This document shows, piece by piece, positions 17,501-25,522 of a stretch of DNA of 64,000 nt. Position 1 is the stretch's first letter. Each line of letters opens with the position of its first letter. The translations under genes were made by a program, and so were the position numbers. The notes under the pieces were generated by a model, which saw only the letters and a program-made list of their open reading frames with translations, was not told the DNA's origin and did no database searches. The DNA comes from DATFCK01 sp045809745 (GTDB lineage: Bacteria; Verrucomicrobiota; Verrucomicrobiia; Chthoniobacterales; UBA10450). The stretch lies in the NCBI GenBank assembly GCA_045809745.1, contig JBJMXE010000047.1, forward strand, positions 1 through 64,000, given 5' to 3'.

Positions 17501-17677
17501 TCATTCGCCGGTGCGCTGCCGGTAGCGCTTCGATTGATTCGGATCAACCTTGCGCATTTTTTTGAGAAGATCCTTGGTGTCGGGCCTGGAAACATCCGGA
17601 CTTCGCGGGCCGTCGCCGTCCCCCTGCTTCGGTCCCCATGGCACTGGATCGACCGGTTTTTGAGTGCGTTCTGGCAT
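17501..17677 (-). CDS. ubact: UBact ubiquitin-like protein modifier
   Basis: A 58-residue protein read by hand, too short for many gene finders. It starts MPERTQKPVDPVPWG and ends KVDPNQSKRYRQRTGE, with a charged middle containing PDVSRPDTKDLLKKMRKVD. This matches UBact, a Pup-like modifier reported from Verrucomicrobiota and other Gram-negative phyla: disordered, Gly/Pro-rich N-terminal half, conserved DLLKxMxKVDP helix, and a C-terminal Arg-x-Gly-Glu. Ending in Glu means no deamidation should be needed before a PafA-like ligase joins it to target lysines. Its stop lies 15 bp before prcB, so it heads the proteasome operon. The start ATG at 17677 has no clear Shine-Dalgarno; a run of eight A residues on the plus strand precedes it. 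No ligase (pafA) or ATPase (mpa/ARC) gene is in the window. Confidence 0.92.
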   Translation of the reverse strand: MPERTQKPVDPVPWGPKQGDGDGPRSPDVSRPDTKDLLKKMRKVDPNQSKRYRQRTGE

Positions 17678-17705
17678 CAAAAAAAACTAAGATAAAACAC
17701 GACGA

Positions 17706-17731
17706 AGGCAAGCGGGGCAGCGTGCTTGCCT
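17706..17731. promoter_or_regulatory. Hairpin between divergent UBact and LysM genes
   Basis: An 8-bp perfect inverted repeat, AGGCAAGC at 17706-17713 and GCTTGCCT at 17724-17731, with a 10-base loop lies in the 67-bp gap between the divergent UBact and LysM starts. There is no T-run, so it is not an intrinsic terminator. It could be an operator or a small dispersed palindrome; the function is a guess. Confidence 0.4.
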
Positions 17732-17744
17732 CTGTAAGCCGCTG

Positions 17745-18242
17745 ATGTCACCATTCCTGCAGATGAATCGGAGTTTGCTTGGCGCGATCGCGCTTTCCTT
17801 GGTGTTGCCAGGTTTAGCGCTGGCTCAGACCGCAGTGAACTCGCCAACCGGCAATGCTGACGAAAAATTGGATGCGATCTCGAAGAAGGTCGATGAACAG
17901 AACCGAAAGATTGATCTGTTGTCGCAGGAGATCCTGAAACTGGAGCAGCAGTTGGCCAACAGCCGGCCGGGAGTCATGATTGGCGAAGCTACCCCAGCCA
18001 ATTCTCCAACAGCGAGCACCGGCGAATCGGCGCATCCCCAGGGCGGCAACTCGCATACTGTCGCGCGCGGAGAAACTCTGACGTCCATTGCCAAGATGTA
18101 TAGTGTGTCGGTGACGGAGCTCCAAAAATTTAATCACATCGAGAACGATCGGAAGTTGCAGATCGGGCAGACGCTGGCAATTCCGAGTCCCGGGGCGGCA
18201 GCATCGGCTTCTCCCGCGGCGTCGCCATCGCCAGCCGGTTGA
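17745..18242 (+). CDS. LysM-domain exported protein
   Basis: A 165-residue predicted periplasmic protein. A signal peptide (MNRSLLGAIALSLVLPGLALAQ, starting at the internal Met at 17763) is followed by a short coiled coil (residues 40-71, DEKLDAISKKVDEQNRKIDLL) and, after a Ser/Thr/Pro linker, one LysM domain at about 103-148 (HTVARGETLTSIAKMYSVSVTELQKFNHI). LysM binds peptidoglycan or chitin-like glycans. An Ala/Ser/Pro tail ends the protein. The start may be 17745 or 17763. The next gene overlaps or abuts its stop at 18242. Confidence 0.82.
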   Translation: MSPFLQMNRSLLGAIALSLVLPGLALAQTAVNSPTGNADEKLDAISKKVDEQNRKIDLLSQEILKLEQQLANSRPGVMIGEATPANSPTASTGESAHPQGGNSHTVARGETLTSIAKMYSVSVTELQKFNHIENDRKLQIGQTLAIPSPGAAASASPAASPSPAG

Positions 18243-18244
18243 TA

Positions 18245-18790
18245 ATGGAAGAGGCTTCCGGCCAGCGTTGGTTTCTGCGTAAGCACGAGGATGGTTCCGT
18301 TTTCGGGCCGTTATCGTTTGAGCAACTGGCGCAATGGGCGTCCGCTGCTCAGATAGCACCGCACGATTCAATATCCGCGGATCAACTGACCTGGATAAAG
18401 GCGCCAATGTTACCCGAGCTGGGAATGGACTGGCTGGTGGAGCTAACGAGCGAGCAGTATTACGGACCCACTACGTTAGGCGCGATTCATGAGTTTATCC
18501 GGCTTGGTGAAATTGACGGTGAGACATTCGTCATCAACTCATGCGACGGCAGCAGGCGTCAGCTTCAGCAGATCCCCGAATTGCATGATGCCCTAACGAG
18601 CGCTTATCAGCAGTTCGGTGCGGCATCACCATCTGCGGAGTTCACTGAGCCGCCGGCCAGTGGCATATCGATGGATCTACAGGATCGAATCCGCGATTTA
18701 GAACAAACGCTGCTGGAGGAGCGGCGCGCGCTCGAAGAATCGGAAGAACGATACCGGCAGCTGGAGCAAAGGTACAACGAGCTGCTGTAA
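18245..18790 (+). CDS. GYF_2-like domain protein with C-terminal coiled coil
   Basis: A 181-residue protein. The first part (residues about 8-55, QRWFLRKHEDGSVFGPLSFEQLAQWASAAQIAPHDSIS) reads like a GYF_2/DUF4339 domain, in which a short beta-alpha unit binds partner proteins. A second, weaker copy may follow at about 66-105 (TSEQYYGPTTLGAIHEFIRLGEI). The C-terminal 40 residues (IRDLEQTLLEERRALEESEERYRQLEQRYNELL) form a charged coiled coil, suggesting oligomerisation. The ATG at 18245 follows the LysM stop codon by two bases, so it is probably cotranscribed and coupled. Function unknown. Confidence 0.6.
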   Translation: MEEASGQRWFLRKHEDGSVFGPLSFEQLAQWASAAQIAPHDSISADQLTWIKAPMLPELGMDWLVELTSEQYYGPTTLGAIHEFIRLGEIDGETFVINSCDGSRRQLQQIPELHDALTSAYQQFGAASPSAEFTEPPASGISMDLQDRIRDLEQTLLEERRALEESEERYRQLEQRYNELL

Positions 18791-19236
18791 CGTCCGCACC
18801 AGTAGTGGGTCGGGAGGTCGCGGACTAACGTTCGTGGGAGAATGCATTCCCAAATTTAATCTTGGGATCGCGGATACGTAGCCCAATTCGCAGCAATTAG
18901 CCTTGCCGCATTCAAAGCATAGCTATGTCATCCCAAGCGAGGTCGAGCGGCCCCCTCAGTGGCAGGGCACGTCACCCGAGTAGGAGAGGTCCTTCGACTT
19001 CGCTCAGGATGACACGCTCTCAGTGTTTAGTTCCCGCTGCAAACGTGTGCCAACCCGGGCGTAGGCTAACGTTTCGGGCCGACGGTCGGTCTAAAAAACG
19101 CCGGCTATTGCACAGCGTGAAAAATCAATGCGAGGTCCGTCGGGGCGGAGCCGGGCTGGCCCATCGGCTCGGAATGCATCGCTTGGAGAAAATGACCTTC
19201 AGTCAGCGGCCAGTCGCCGCAGCCGCCAATACCGCC
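18791..19236. other. Intergenic region with family-B repeat
   Basis: No gene could be supported in these 446 bp. The family-B element at 18927-19013 lies in the middle; the remainder is unannotated sequence between the convergent GYF-like gene and the ABC transporter gene. Longer open frames crossing it run through the repeat and have no recognisable features. Confidence 0.6.
18927..19013. repeat. Family-B dispersed repeat
   Basis: Bounded by GTCATCCCAAGCGAG and TCGCTCAGGATGAC. It contains CGAGTAGGAGAGGTCCTTCG, shared with the copy at 36768-36863 and, inverted, with the one at 7533-7618. Confidence 0.75.
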
Positions 19237-21057
19237 CTACCGGTCCAGCGGAATCCCTTCGGATTCCAATTCTTCCGGCCTGACCGATTCCTCGTCGTCC
19301 GATTTCAAACCGAATTCTGGCCCAAGTCTTTCCCCGCTAACGTCGAGCAGGCTCTGACGGCATAACTGGGCATACTTGCCACCGCTGGCGATCAGTTCCT
19401 CATGCCGGCCCCGTTCAATAATGCGGCCGCGCTCGAGCACCAGAATCTGATCCGCGTGAACAATCGTGGAGAGTCGGTGCGCAATTACGATGGATGTTCG
19501 ATTAGACATCAGATGTTCCAGCGCCTCCTGGATCAACCGTTCGGTCGCGGTGTCGACGCTGGCCGTCGCTTCGTCCAGGATCAGGATCGGCGGGTCCTTG
19601 AGCAACGCGCGGGCAATCGAGATCCGCTGTTTCTCGCCCACGCTGAGCTTTACCCCGCGTTCACCCACGACACTCTCCAATCCTGCCGGCATCCGCTCGA
19701 TGAACCCGCGGGCATTGGCTGCGTCAACTGCTCGCCAGATTTCCGCATCCGATGCCGTCGGTTTGCCCATCAGAAGATTTTCTCGAACCGTGCCGTTAAA
19801 CAGAAAGCTCTCCTGAGTAACGACACCGATCGATTCGCGTAGGCTGCGCAGGCTGTATTCACGAAGGGGCCGGCTGTCTATGTAGATCTGGCCGCTGGTA
19901 AATTCGTAAAACCGGACCAGAAGATTCACCAACGTCGATTTTCCCGCGCCGGTAGAGCCAACCAGTGCGATGGTGTCCCCTGGCTTTGCATGGAACGATA
20001 TTCCGCTGAGCGCCAGCTGATCGTCTGAGTAGCTAAAGGAAACATCGTCGTATGTGATGTCGCCCATGATCCGACTGGTTAGGCCATCAGTGGTTGCGCC
20101 AGGCTCCCGCGGCTGATCCAGAATTTCAAACACGCGCTCGCCCGCGGCGCGCCCGGCCTGAACGAGCTGATTCAGCTGATGTAACCGATTGGCCGGCTCG
20201 TATAAGAAATTAATCAGAATCAGGAACGCCACCAAATCGCCGATCTGAATGGCTCCGGAAAGCACCGCGCTGGTTCCGAACCCCAGAACCACGATGTTGC
20301 CACAGGCTTGAATCATGGACATGGACGGGCTGTAGATTGCCCAGTACCGCATCACGATCAGCGTAGCCTCCCGGAGCTGGTTGCTGACCCGGTTGAAGCG
20401 CGCGTGTTCCTCCTTCTCCCGGACGAAACTTTTGATCTGGCGAACCCCGGAGAGATTATCGTGAAGCAGCGCATTCATCGCCGAGGCAGCCCGGCGTTGC
20501 AGGCGGTACCGCCGATGCGCCGTTAGGGTATAAGCTAGCGCACCGATGATCAGGAACGGCAGCGGGGTCAGGGCGAGGAACGCCAGTCTGGTGTTCACGT
20601 AGAACATCACACCGGTAACGATGACAATTTGAAGAACGGAGACGACGCCTTGTTCGATCCCGTCGATCAGCACGCGTTCCACTGCATTTACATCCTCTAG
20701 AATGCGTGTCATCAGATCGCCGGTAGCGCGGTTATCAAACCAGCGGAGGGGCAGAAGCTGGATATGTGAGTAAAGATCACTCCGCAGATCGAAGATCACC
20801 TTTTGCTCAAACGTATTATTCAGCAGGATTCGGATTGCATTGAATCCGTGCTGGATCAGGTAGGCGCCGAGCGCGATCAGTACAAACTTTGGCAGCATTT
20901 CCGGATGATGATGCCGCACCACTTCATCGATCACCTGCTTAATGACCGCGGGGAAAACGATCACCATCAACGTGCCGAGGATCGCGAACGATAGAGTTCC
21001 CACGGCGAGCCATGGATAGCGTTTGAGATAGGCGAAGACTCGCCAGATCGTTTTCAC
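19237..21057 (-). CDS. MsbA-like ABC exporter (half-transporter)
   Basis: A 606-residue half-size exporter with membrane and nucleotide-binding domains in one chain. Six transmembrane helices fill about residues 17-310. The ATPase domain has Walker A GSTGAGKST, a signature LSVGEKQRISIARAL, Walker B ILILDEATASVD and the switch histidine in IAHRLST. The sequence resembles MsbA, which flips lipid A core, but multidrug exporters look the same, so substrate is open. Translation starts at a GTG (21057). It is divergent from the coiled-coil membrane gene at 21206. A 25-residue acidic tail follows the ATPase domain. Confidence 0.88.
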   Translation of the reverse strand: MKTIWRVFAYLKRYPWLAVGTLSFAILGTLMVIVFPAVIKQVIDEVVRHHHPEMLPKFVLIALGAYLIQHGFNAIRILLNNTFEQKVIFDLRSDLYSHIQLLPLRWFDNRATGDLMTRILEDVNAVERVLIDGIEQGVVSVLQIVIVTGVMFYVNTRLAFLALTPLPFLIIGALAYTLTAHRRYRLQRRAASAMNALLHDNLSGVRQIKSFVREKEEHARFNRVSNQLREATLIVMRYWAIYSPSMSMIQACGNIVVLGFGTSAVLSGAIQIGDLVAFLILINFLYEPANRLHQLNQLVQAGRAAGERVFEILDQPREPGATTDGLTSRIMGDITYDDVSFSYSDDQLALSGISFHAKPGDTIALVGSTGAGKSTLVNLLVRFYEFTSGQIYIDSRPLREYSLRSLRESIGVVTQESFLFNGTVRENLLMGKPTASDAEIWRAVDAANARGFIERMPAGLESVVGERGVKLSVGEKQRISIARALLKDPPILILDEATASVDTATERLIQEALEHLMSNRTSIVIAHRLSTIVHADQILVLERGRIIERGRHEELIASGGKYAQLCRQSLLDVSGERLGPEFGLKSDDEESVRPEELESEGIPLDR

Positions 21058-21205
21058 TTCGATTAAGGTCGGTCACCGGTCTGGCGGTGCAAGTCCGCAG
21101 GGGCGAACCAGGTGCGGAATGGCGCTGGCGGCCGCCTGCGAGGCTCATTGGGCCGTCGCTTTACCGTTGCTGGAGTTCGTCGGCTCGGTAGTAGTCTTTA
21201 ACGAA

Positions 21206-21832
21206 ATGCCGGCGCTCGAAGCTTATAGTCTCGACCAGCTGCATCGGCTTCTGACGTTCTCCAAATGGGCGTTAGTTGTATGCAGTGTCATTTTGATCGC
21301 GTTCGCGATTCTGAACCACTGGGCGCAGGGACGGATTTCCACGCTGCAGGAAGATGAAACGCAGCGCGCGCAACAGCAGCTCCGCGCTTCCCGTACCGAG
21401 CTGGCAAAAACGAAAGCGAAGACCAACGAGCTCACCGCCGAATTGTCGCGCTTCGTAGCTCCCCGCAGCGTTCCGGACGACCAGATAGAAAGCCTCCGCA
21501 AATGTCTGATGGACGGTCCCCGCGGCCCGGTAGTGATGGCCGCACTAAAGTCCGAAGGCGACGCTGAAGCTTATGCCGCTCAGATCGCGAAGATTCTGGA
21601 AGAGAGTGGCTATCAGGTCACTACCAGCACTACCGTTTGGCTGCAATTACCGGTCAAAGGTCTTTACCTCTGTGCCCGCGATGTTGCTAACGCGCCGCTC
21701 CATGCTGTCCATCTTCAACGATGCTTTCAAACGGCCGGCATTCGGCTGCGCGCCCATGAAGACAAAAAGATGTACGCCGACATGAGCGTTCCCGAAGACG
21801 CGATCATCTTTGTTGTAGGAGCGCGTGAGTGA
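21206..21832 (+). CDS. Membrane protein with coiled coil, unknown function
   Basis: I do not recognise the family. A single transmembrane helix (WALVVCSVILIAFAILNHWAQ, about residues 21-41) is followed by a coiled coil of about 50 residues rich in Gln, Arg and Lys, then a globular domain with alternating beta and alpha segments (PDDQIESLRKCLMDGPRGPVVMAALKSEGDAEAYAAQIAKILEESGYQV). The domain has the look of a small alpha/beta sensor fold (GPVVMAALKSEGDAEAYAAQI and EDAIIFVVGARE). The ATG at 21206 gives 208 residues and places the helix near the N-terminus; an ATG at 21119 is possible. It lies 24 bp before the M28 peptidase on the same strand. Confidence 0.5.
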   Translation: MPALEAYSLDQLHRLLTFSKWALVVCSVILIAFAILNHWAQGRISTLQEDETQRAQQQLRASRTELAKTKAKTNELTAELSRFVAPRSVPDDQIESLRKCLMDGPRGPVVMAALKSEGDAEAYAAQIAKILEESGYQVTTSTTVWLQLPVKGLYLCARDVANAPLHAVHLQRCFQTAGIRLRAHEDKKMYADMSVPEDAIIFVVGARE

Positions 21833-21856
21833 GATAACGCGCAATTTATAAGGACT

Positions 21857-23401
21857 ATGCCAGGACTGTTTGTTATTCGGGGCAGCTTCAGAACTACTTT
21901 TTCGGCGCTGCTGGTGAGTGCTCTGTCGGCCGTACAGGTCGTTGCCCAAACACCAGCGAGCCGATCAGGTCATGACACCACGATCACAAGTTCAGCTCCG
22001 ACTTCTACGCCAGACGCTTCCCCGCGGTCGATGTCGGCCCAAACCATTGCCGAGATGAAGCAGCTGCAAGCAGCTGCGTTAACCAGCGGCTATGGGTATC
22101 GGCAAGTGGCACACCTCTCAAATAACATCGGACCGCGGCTAACCGGCTCCGCGCAGGCAGCGAAAGCGGTCGAATATGTCAGCTCGGAACTGAAGAAACT
22201 GGGGTGCGACGTGGCGCTCGAAAAAGTGATGGTGCCGCACTGGGTCCGCGGCGAAGAGACCGCGGCCTTGGTCGAGTTCCCGGGTCAGGCAGCGAATACG
22301 ACACAGAAAATCGTTTTATGCGCACTCGGGGGAAGTGTGGCGACGGCCGGGCCCGGCCTAACGACCGAAGTAATTGCGGTAAATACTTTCGAGGAGCTGG
22401 AGGCGCTCCCGTCTGACAAGGCGGAGGGGAAAATTGTCCTGTTCAACTATCCATTCGATAAGCAGATGGCCGCCGAAGGACGCGGTGGCGATGCCTACAG
22501 CGAAGCCGTGGCCTACCGATCAGATGGCCCCACCGCGGCCGCGCGTCATGGCGCGGTCGCTTGTCTGATCCGGTCGGTCGGCGGCGCCGAATACCGTCTC
22601 CCGCACACCGGTCAAACCAGATACACCGACGGCGTCACTCAAATTCCAGCGGCCGCTGTGAGTGCGGAGGATGCGGATTTGATTGCCGACCTGGTGAAAC
22701 AAGGTCCGGTGCGAATGAAACTCGTCCTGACGCCGCAGACGTTGCCGGATGCGGAAAGCAACAACGTCGTCGCGGATGTAAAGGGTTTCGAGCATCCGGA
22801 ACAAGTCGTCATCGTATCTGGACATCTCGATTCGTGGGACCTCGGAACGGGCGCGATTGATGACGGTGCAGGCGTCGCTGTGTCTATGGAAGTGGCCAAT
22901 CTGATCACCAAACTGCATCTCCGGCCAAAGCGCACGATCCGGGTGGTGGCCTGGATGAACGAGGAGAACGGCCTCGCCGGCGGAAAGCAATATGCGGTGG
23001 CGCATAAAGCCGAGATGGGAAATCACTTCGCCGCGATCGAAACCGATACCGGAGCGGGTCATCCGGTTGGCCTGTACATGCGAGTGTCGGCGGAGACCAA
23101 GCCGCTGCTGACGCCAATCGGTAGTGTGCTTCAAGCCAGTGGGGCGGGGATCCTGGCGCTTACCGAGCATTCCGGTGCCGATATTGGACCTTTGGAAACA
23201 GTGGGGGTTCCGACATTTGCGCCGATGCAGGACAGCCGATTTTATTTCAATTATCATCACACCGCCGCCGACACCCTCGACAAAATCGTTCCGAAAGAGC
23301 TGGCAGAAAACTCTGCCGTCGTGGCGGTTGCGGCCTATGGATTGGCTAATCTGGAAAGTCCGCTGCCGCGCTCCAGCCCGTCCACTTCAGCGGAGCACTA
23401 G
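21857..23401 (+). CDS. M28-family zinc aminopeptidase with PA domain
   Basis: Exported metallopeptidase of 514 residues. The N-terminus is a signal peptide (LLVSALSAVQVVAQT). A protease-associated (PA) domain probably spans about residues 150-290. The M28 catalytic domain has the di-zinc ligands: a histidine in SGHLDSWD (about 322), aspartate in DDGAGV (about 335), glutamate in MNEENGL, aspartate in ETDTGAG and histidine in YHHTAAD near the C-terminus. Such enzymes (Q-type carboxypeptidase or aminopeptidase) cleave small peptides in the periplasm or outside. It is followed 73 bp later by the Mrp-type ATPase gene. Confidence 0.9.
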   Translation: MPGLFVIRGSFRTTFSALLVSALSAVQVVAQTPASRSGHDTTITSSAPTSTPDASPRSMSAQTIAEMKQLQAAALTSGYGYRQVAHLSNNIGPRLTGSAQAAKAVEYVSSELKKLGCDVALEKVMVPHWVRGEETAALVEFPGQAANTTQKIVLCALGGSVATAGPGLTTEVIAVNTFEELEALPSDKAEGKIVLFNYPFDKQMAAEGRGGDAYSEAVAYRSDGPTAAARHGAVACLIRSVGGAEYRLPHTGQTRYTDGVTQIPAAAVSAEDADLIADLVKQGPVRMKLVLTPQTLPDAESNNVVADVKGFEHPEQVVIVSGHLDSWDLGTGAIDDGAGVAVSMEVANLITKLHLRPKRTIRVVAWMNEENGLAGGKQYAVAHKAEMGNHFAAIETDTGAGHPVGLYMRVSAETKPLLTPIGSVLQASGAGILALTEHSGADIGPLETVGVPTFAPMQDSRFYFNYHHTAADTLDKIVPKELAENSAVVAVAAYGLANLESPLPRSSPSTSAEH

Positions 23402-23474
23402 CAACGTTACTAGCAAACCGACGATCGAAGGCACGCTGCCTTTACTGGACGGTTGCACTCGGTAATCTCACCTG

Positions 23475-24524
23475 ATGGCAACGAGCGAAGCGGACGTGAG
23501 GGAAGCGCTGAAAGCGGTCCGGTATCCGGGTTTCAGCAGGGACATCGTATCGTTCGGCCTGGTCAAGTCGGTGTTGGTGGATAACGGCGACGTGAAAGTG
23601 CAACTCGCGCTGGCTACGAACGACCCGAATGTGCCGGCCACCATCAAACGCGATGCCGATCAGGCCTTGCGTAATATCGGCCTAACGAACGCGAAAATCC
23701 TCATTGATATTCACGCTCCTCCGGCCGGTGCCGGTGCGGGCGGAATGGTGACAACGCGGATTCCGGGTGTTAAACACACCATTGCCATCGCCAGCGGCAA
23801 GGGCGGTGTCGGTAAATCCACTGTGGCCGCGAATCTGGCGGTGGCCCTCGAACAAACCGAAGCCAAAGTTGGATTGTGCGATTGCGATATTTACGGGCCG
23901 AGCATTTCGATGATGTTTGGCACCCGACAACGGCCGACGGCCACCGAAGACAACCGGATCATTCCCATCGAACAGTATAATCTCAAACTCATGTCGATGG
24001 GCTTTTTGTTAGACGACACGTCACCGGCGATTCTGCGCGGACCGATGGTAACTCGTTATACCCAACAATTTTTGCGGCAAGTGGAGTGGGGGACACTGGA
24101 CTACTTGGTTTTGGATCTGCCGCCGGGTACTGGCGATATCCAGCTAACGATCGTGCAAACCGTCGCCCTCTCCGGCGCTATCATTGTCACTACTCCTCAG
24201 GAAGTCGCGTTGATTGATGCGCGTAAAGCCGCAACCATGTTCGAGAAAGTAAATGTTTCTGTTCTCGGTTTGATTGAAAACATGAGCTACTTCATCTCTC
24301 CGTCGGACAATAAGAGATACGACATTTTCGGAAGCGGGGGCGGAGAACGGGAAGCGCGGCGGCTTCGAGTACCGTTGCTCGGCCAAATTCCGATCGACAT
24401 CGCGACCAGAGAAGCGGGCGATCGCGGTCTGCCGATTGCGGCACAAAAGGAGCAGTCGGCCGTCGCTGCCGAATTCAAAAGGATCGCGAAGTCGTTGCGG
24501 CAGAAGCTTGACGACGCGGCGTAG
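23475..24524 (+). CDS. apbC: Mrp/ApbC-family Fe-S cluster carrier ATPase
   Basis: Cytoplasmic P-loop ATPase that helps deliver iron-sulfur clusters. The 349 residues start with a MIP18/DUF59-type domain (1-80) followed by the deviant Walker A GKGGVGKS at 108-115. Further Mrp features are DCDIYGPSISMMFG, LRGPMVTRYTQQFL, LDYLVLDLPPGTGDIQ and the MVTTRIPGVKHTIAIASGKGG junction. The usual C-terminal CxxC, expected after ENMSYF, is absent: the stretch reads ISPSDNKRYDIFGSGGG. Many Mrp proteins of related groups also lack this pair. The sufCBD operon lies 4 kb away. Confidence 0.88.
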   Translation: MATSEADVREALKAVRYPGFSRDIVSFGLVKSVLVDNGDVKVQLALATNDPNVPATIKRDADQALRNIGLTNAKILIDIHAPPAGAGAGGMVTTRIPGVKHTIAIASGKGGVGKSTVAANLAVALEQTEAKVGLCDCDIYGPSISMMFGTRQRPTATEDNRIIPIEQYNLKLMSMGFLLDDTSPAILRGPMVTRYTQQFLRQVEWGTLDYLVLDLPPGTGDIQLTIVQTVALSGAIIVTTPQEVALIDARKAATMFEKVNVSVLGLIENMSYFISPSDNKRYDIFGSGGGEREARRLRVPLLGQIPIDIATREAGDRGLPIAAQKEQSAVAAEFKRIAKSLRQKLDDAA

Positions 24525-24650
24525 TTGGTTAGCGGAATAGGGTTGTCGTTTTTCCGGCAACGTCGGACCCGGAGCAGAGTTGAATAGGTATGGCTGCTGC
24601 TTCGAAGGGAATCCGGCAGACAAGGTTTTGATTGACCGACTCTGATATCT

Positions 24651-24902
24651 ATGGAAGACAAACGCGCAATGCCCTCTACCCACGAGGATAAGTCGCAGCA
24701 GTTCGTAAAGAATTCTGTTCTCTACAAGGAATTCCTGGCTGAACGCGAAGAAATTTTGAAACATAAATGGATCGAGAGCGAGAAAGCCGGCACCGATATC
24801 GGCTTCGAAAAGGCGCTGCTCGATTGGATCGTGAAGCACCGCTCGAACTGGCGGGAAAAAAGATTGAAGGAGAATCGGGCGGAGCCGAAGCTGGTCTCCT
24901 AA
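24651..24902 (+). CDS. Small conserved protein, unknown function
   Basis: An 83-residue, charged protein with no signal peptide or membrane helix. The stretch LAEREEILKHKWIESEKAGTDIGFEKALLDWIVKHRSNWR resembles a short conserved protein seen in many bacteria, in which a helix HKWxxSEKxGxDIG is followed by WxxxHRxxW. No function is known to me. It lies between the Mrp gene (127 bp upstream) and pyrR (49 bp downstream), all on the plus strand. The start could be ATG 24651 or the ATG at 24669. Confidence 0.65.
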   Translation: MEDKRAMPSTHEDKSQQFVKNSVLYKEFLAEREEILKHKWIESEKAGTDIGFEKALLDWIVKHRSNWREKRLKENRAEPKLVS

Positions 24903-24951
24903 CCGTATTTGGTTCCTTTAAAGCGATCCGGTGAGGTCGCAAAGGAACGCG

Positions 24952-25518
24952 ATGACAAAAGAACAACCAGATCAATCTGGAGAGGCCGGCGCTTCCATCG
25001 TCATGGATGCCGCCACGGTGTCGCGCGTGTTGCGCCGGATCGCGCACGAAATCGTAGAAGCGAGTGCAGAGCTTGACGCCGTAATGCTGGCCGGCATCCC
25101 GGCGGGCGGCACCGAGCTCGCGCAGCGGATTGCCGCTAACATCGAATCCATTCGCGGCACCATCGTCGAAACCGGTGTCATCGACACCGCGATGCACCGC
25201 GATGACGTAGGGACCCGGGACGAATTGCCGGTCGTTAGGGCCTCACACCTTCCTCTGCCGCTGGAAGGACGGACCGTTGTGATCGTCGACGACGTGTTAT
25301 ACACCGGACGGACCGTTCGGGCGGCGATGGACGCGATCGGCTCGTTTGGCCGGCCGTCAAAAATCCAGCTCGCCGTATTGATCGATCGAGGCCATCGCGA
25401 ACTCCCGATTCGTCCCGATTATGTTGGCAAGAATCTACCGACCGCGCCTAACGAGACGGTGCAGGTGCGGTTGACTAATGACGAACAAACTGAAGGGGTA
25501 TGGCTGGTGAAGGAATAA
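24952..25518 (+). CDS. pyrR: PyrR: pyrimidine operon regulator / uracil phosphoribosyltransferase
   Basis: RNA-binding attenuation regulator of pyrimidine genes in Gram-positive bacteria with weak uracil phosphoribosyltransferase activity. With the ATG at 24952 it is 188 residues; AAGGA lies about 7 bases upstream, better than the GTG at 24931. The PRPP-binding loop is VVIVDDVLYTGRT and the N-terminal AGIPAGGTELAQRI and C-terminal RGHRELPIRPDYVGKNLPT are diagnostic. The stop is 4 bp before pyrB. Whether it regulates through RNA here cannot be judged; the upstream leader shows no obvious terminator/antiterminator pair. Confidence 0.94.
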   Translation: MTKEQPDQSGEAGASIVMDAATVSRVLRRIAHEIVEASAELDAVMLAGIPAGGTELAQRIAANIESIRGTIVETGVIDTAMHRDDVGTRDELPVVRASHLPLPLEGRTVVIVDDVLYTGRTVRAAMDAIGSFGRPSKIQLAVLIDRGHRELPIRPDYVGKNLPTAPNETVQVRLTNDEQTEGVWLVKE

Positions 25519-25522
25519 GGTG

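Noticed and set aside
18925..19365. Plus-strand 146-residue frame through 18925-19365
   Set aside because: It runs through the family-B repeat and the antisense end of the ABC transporter gene, with no domain.
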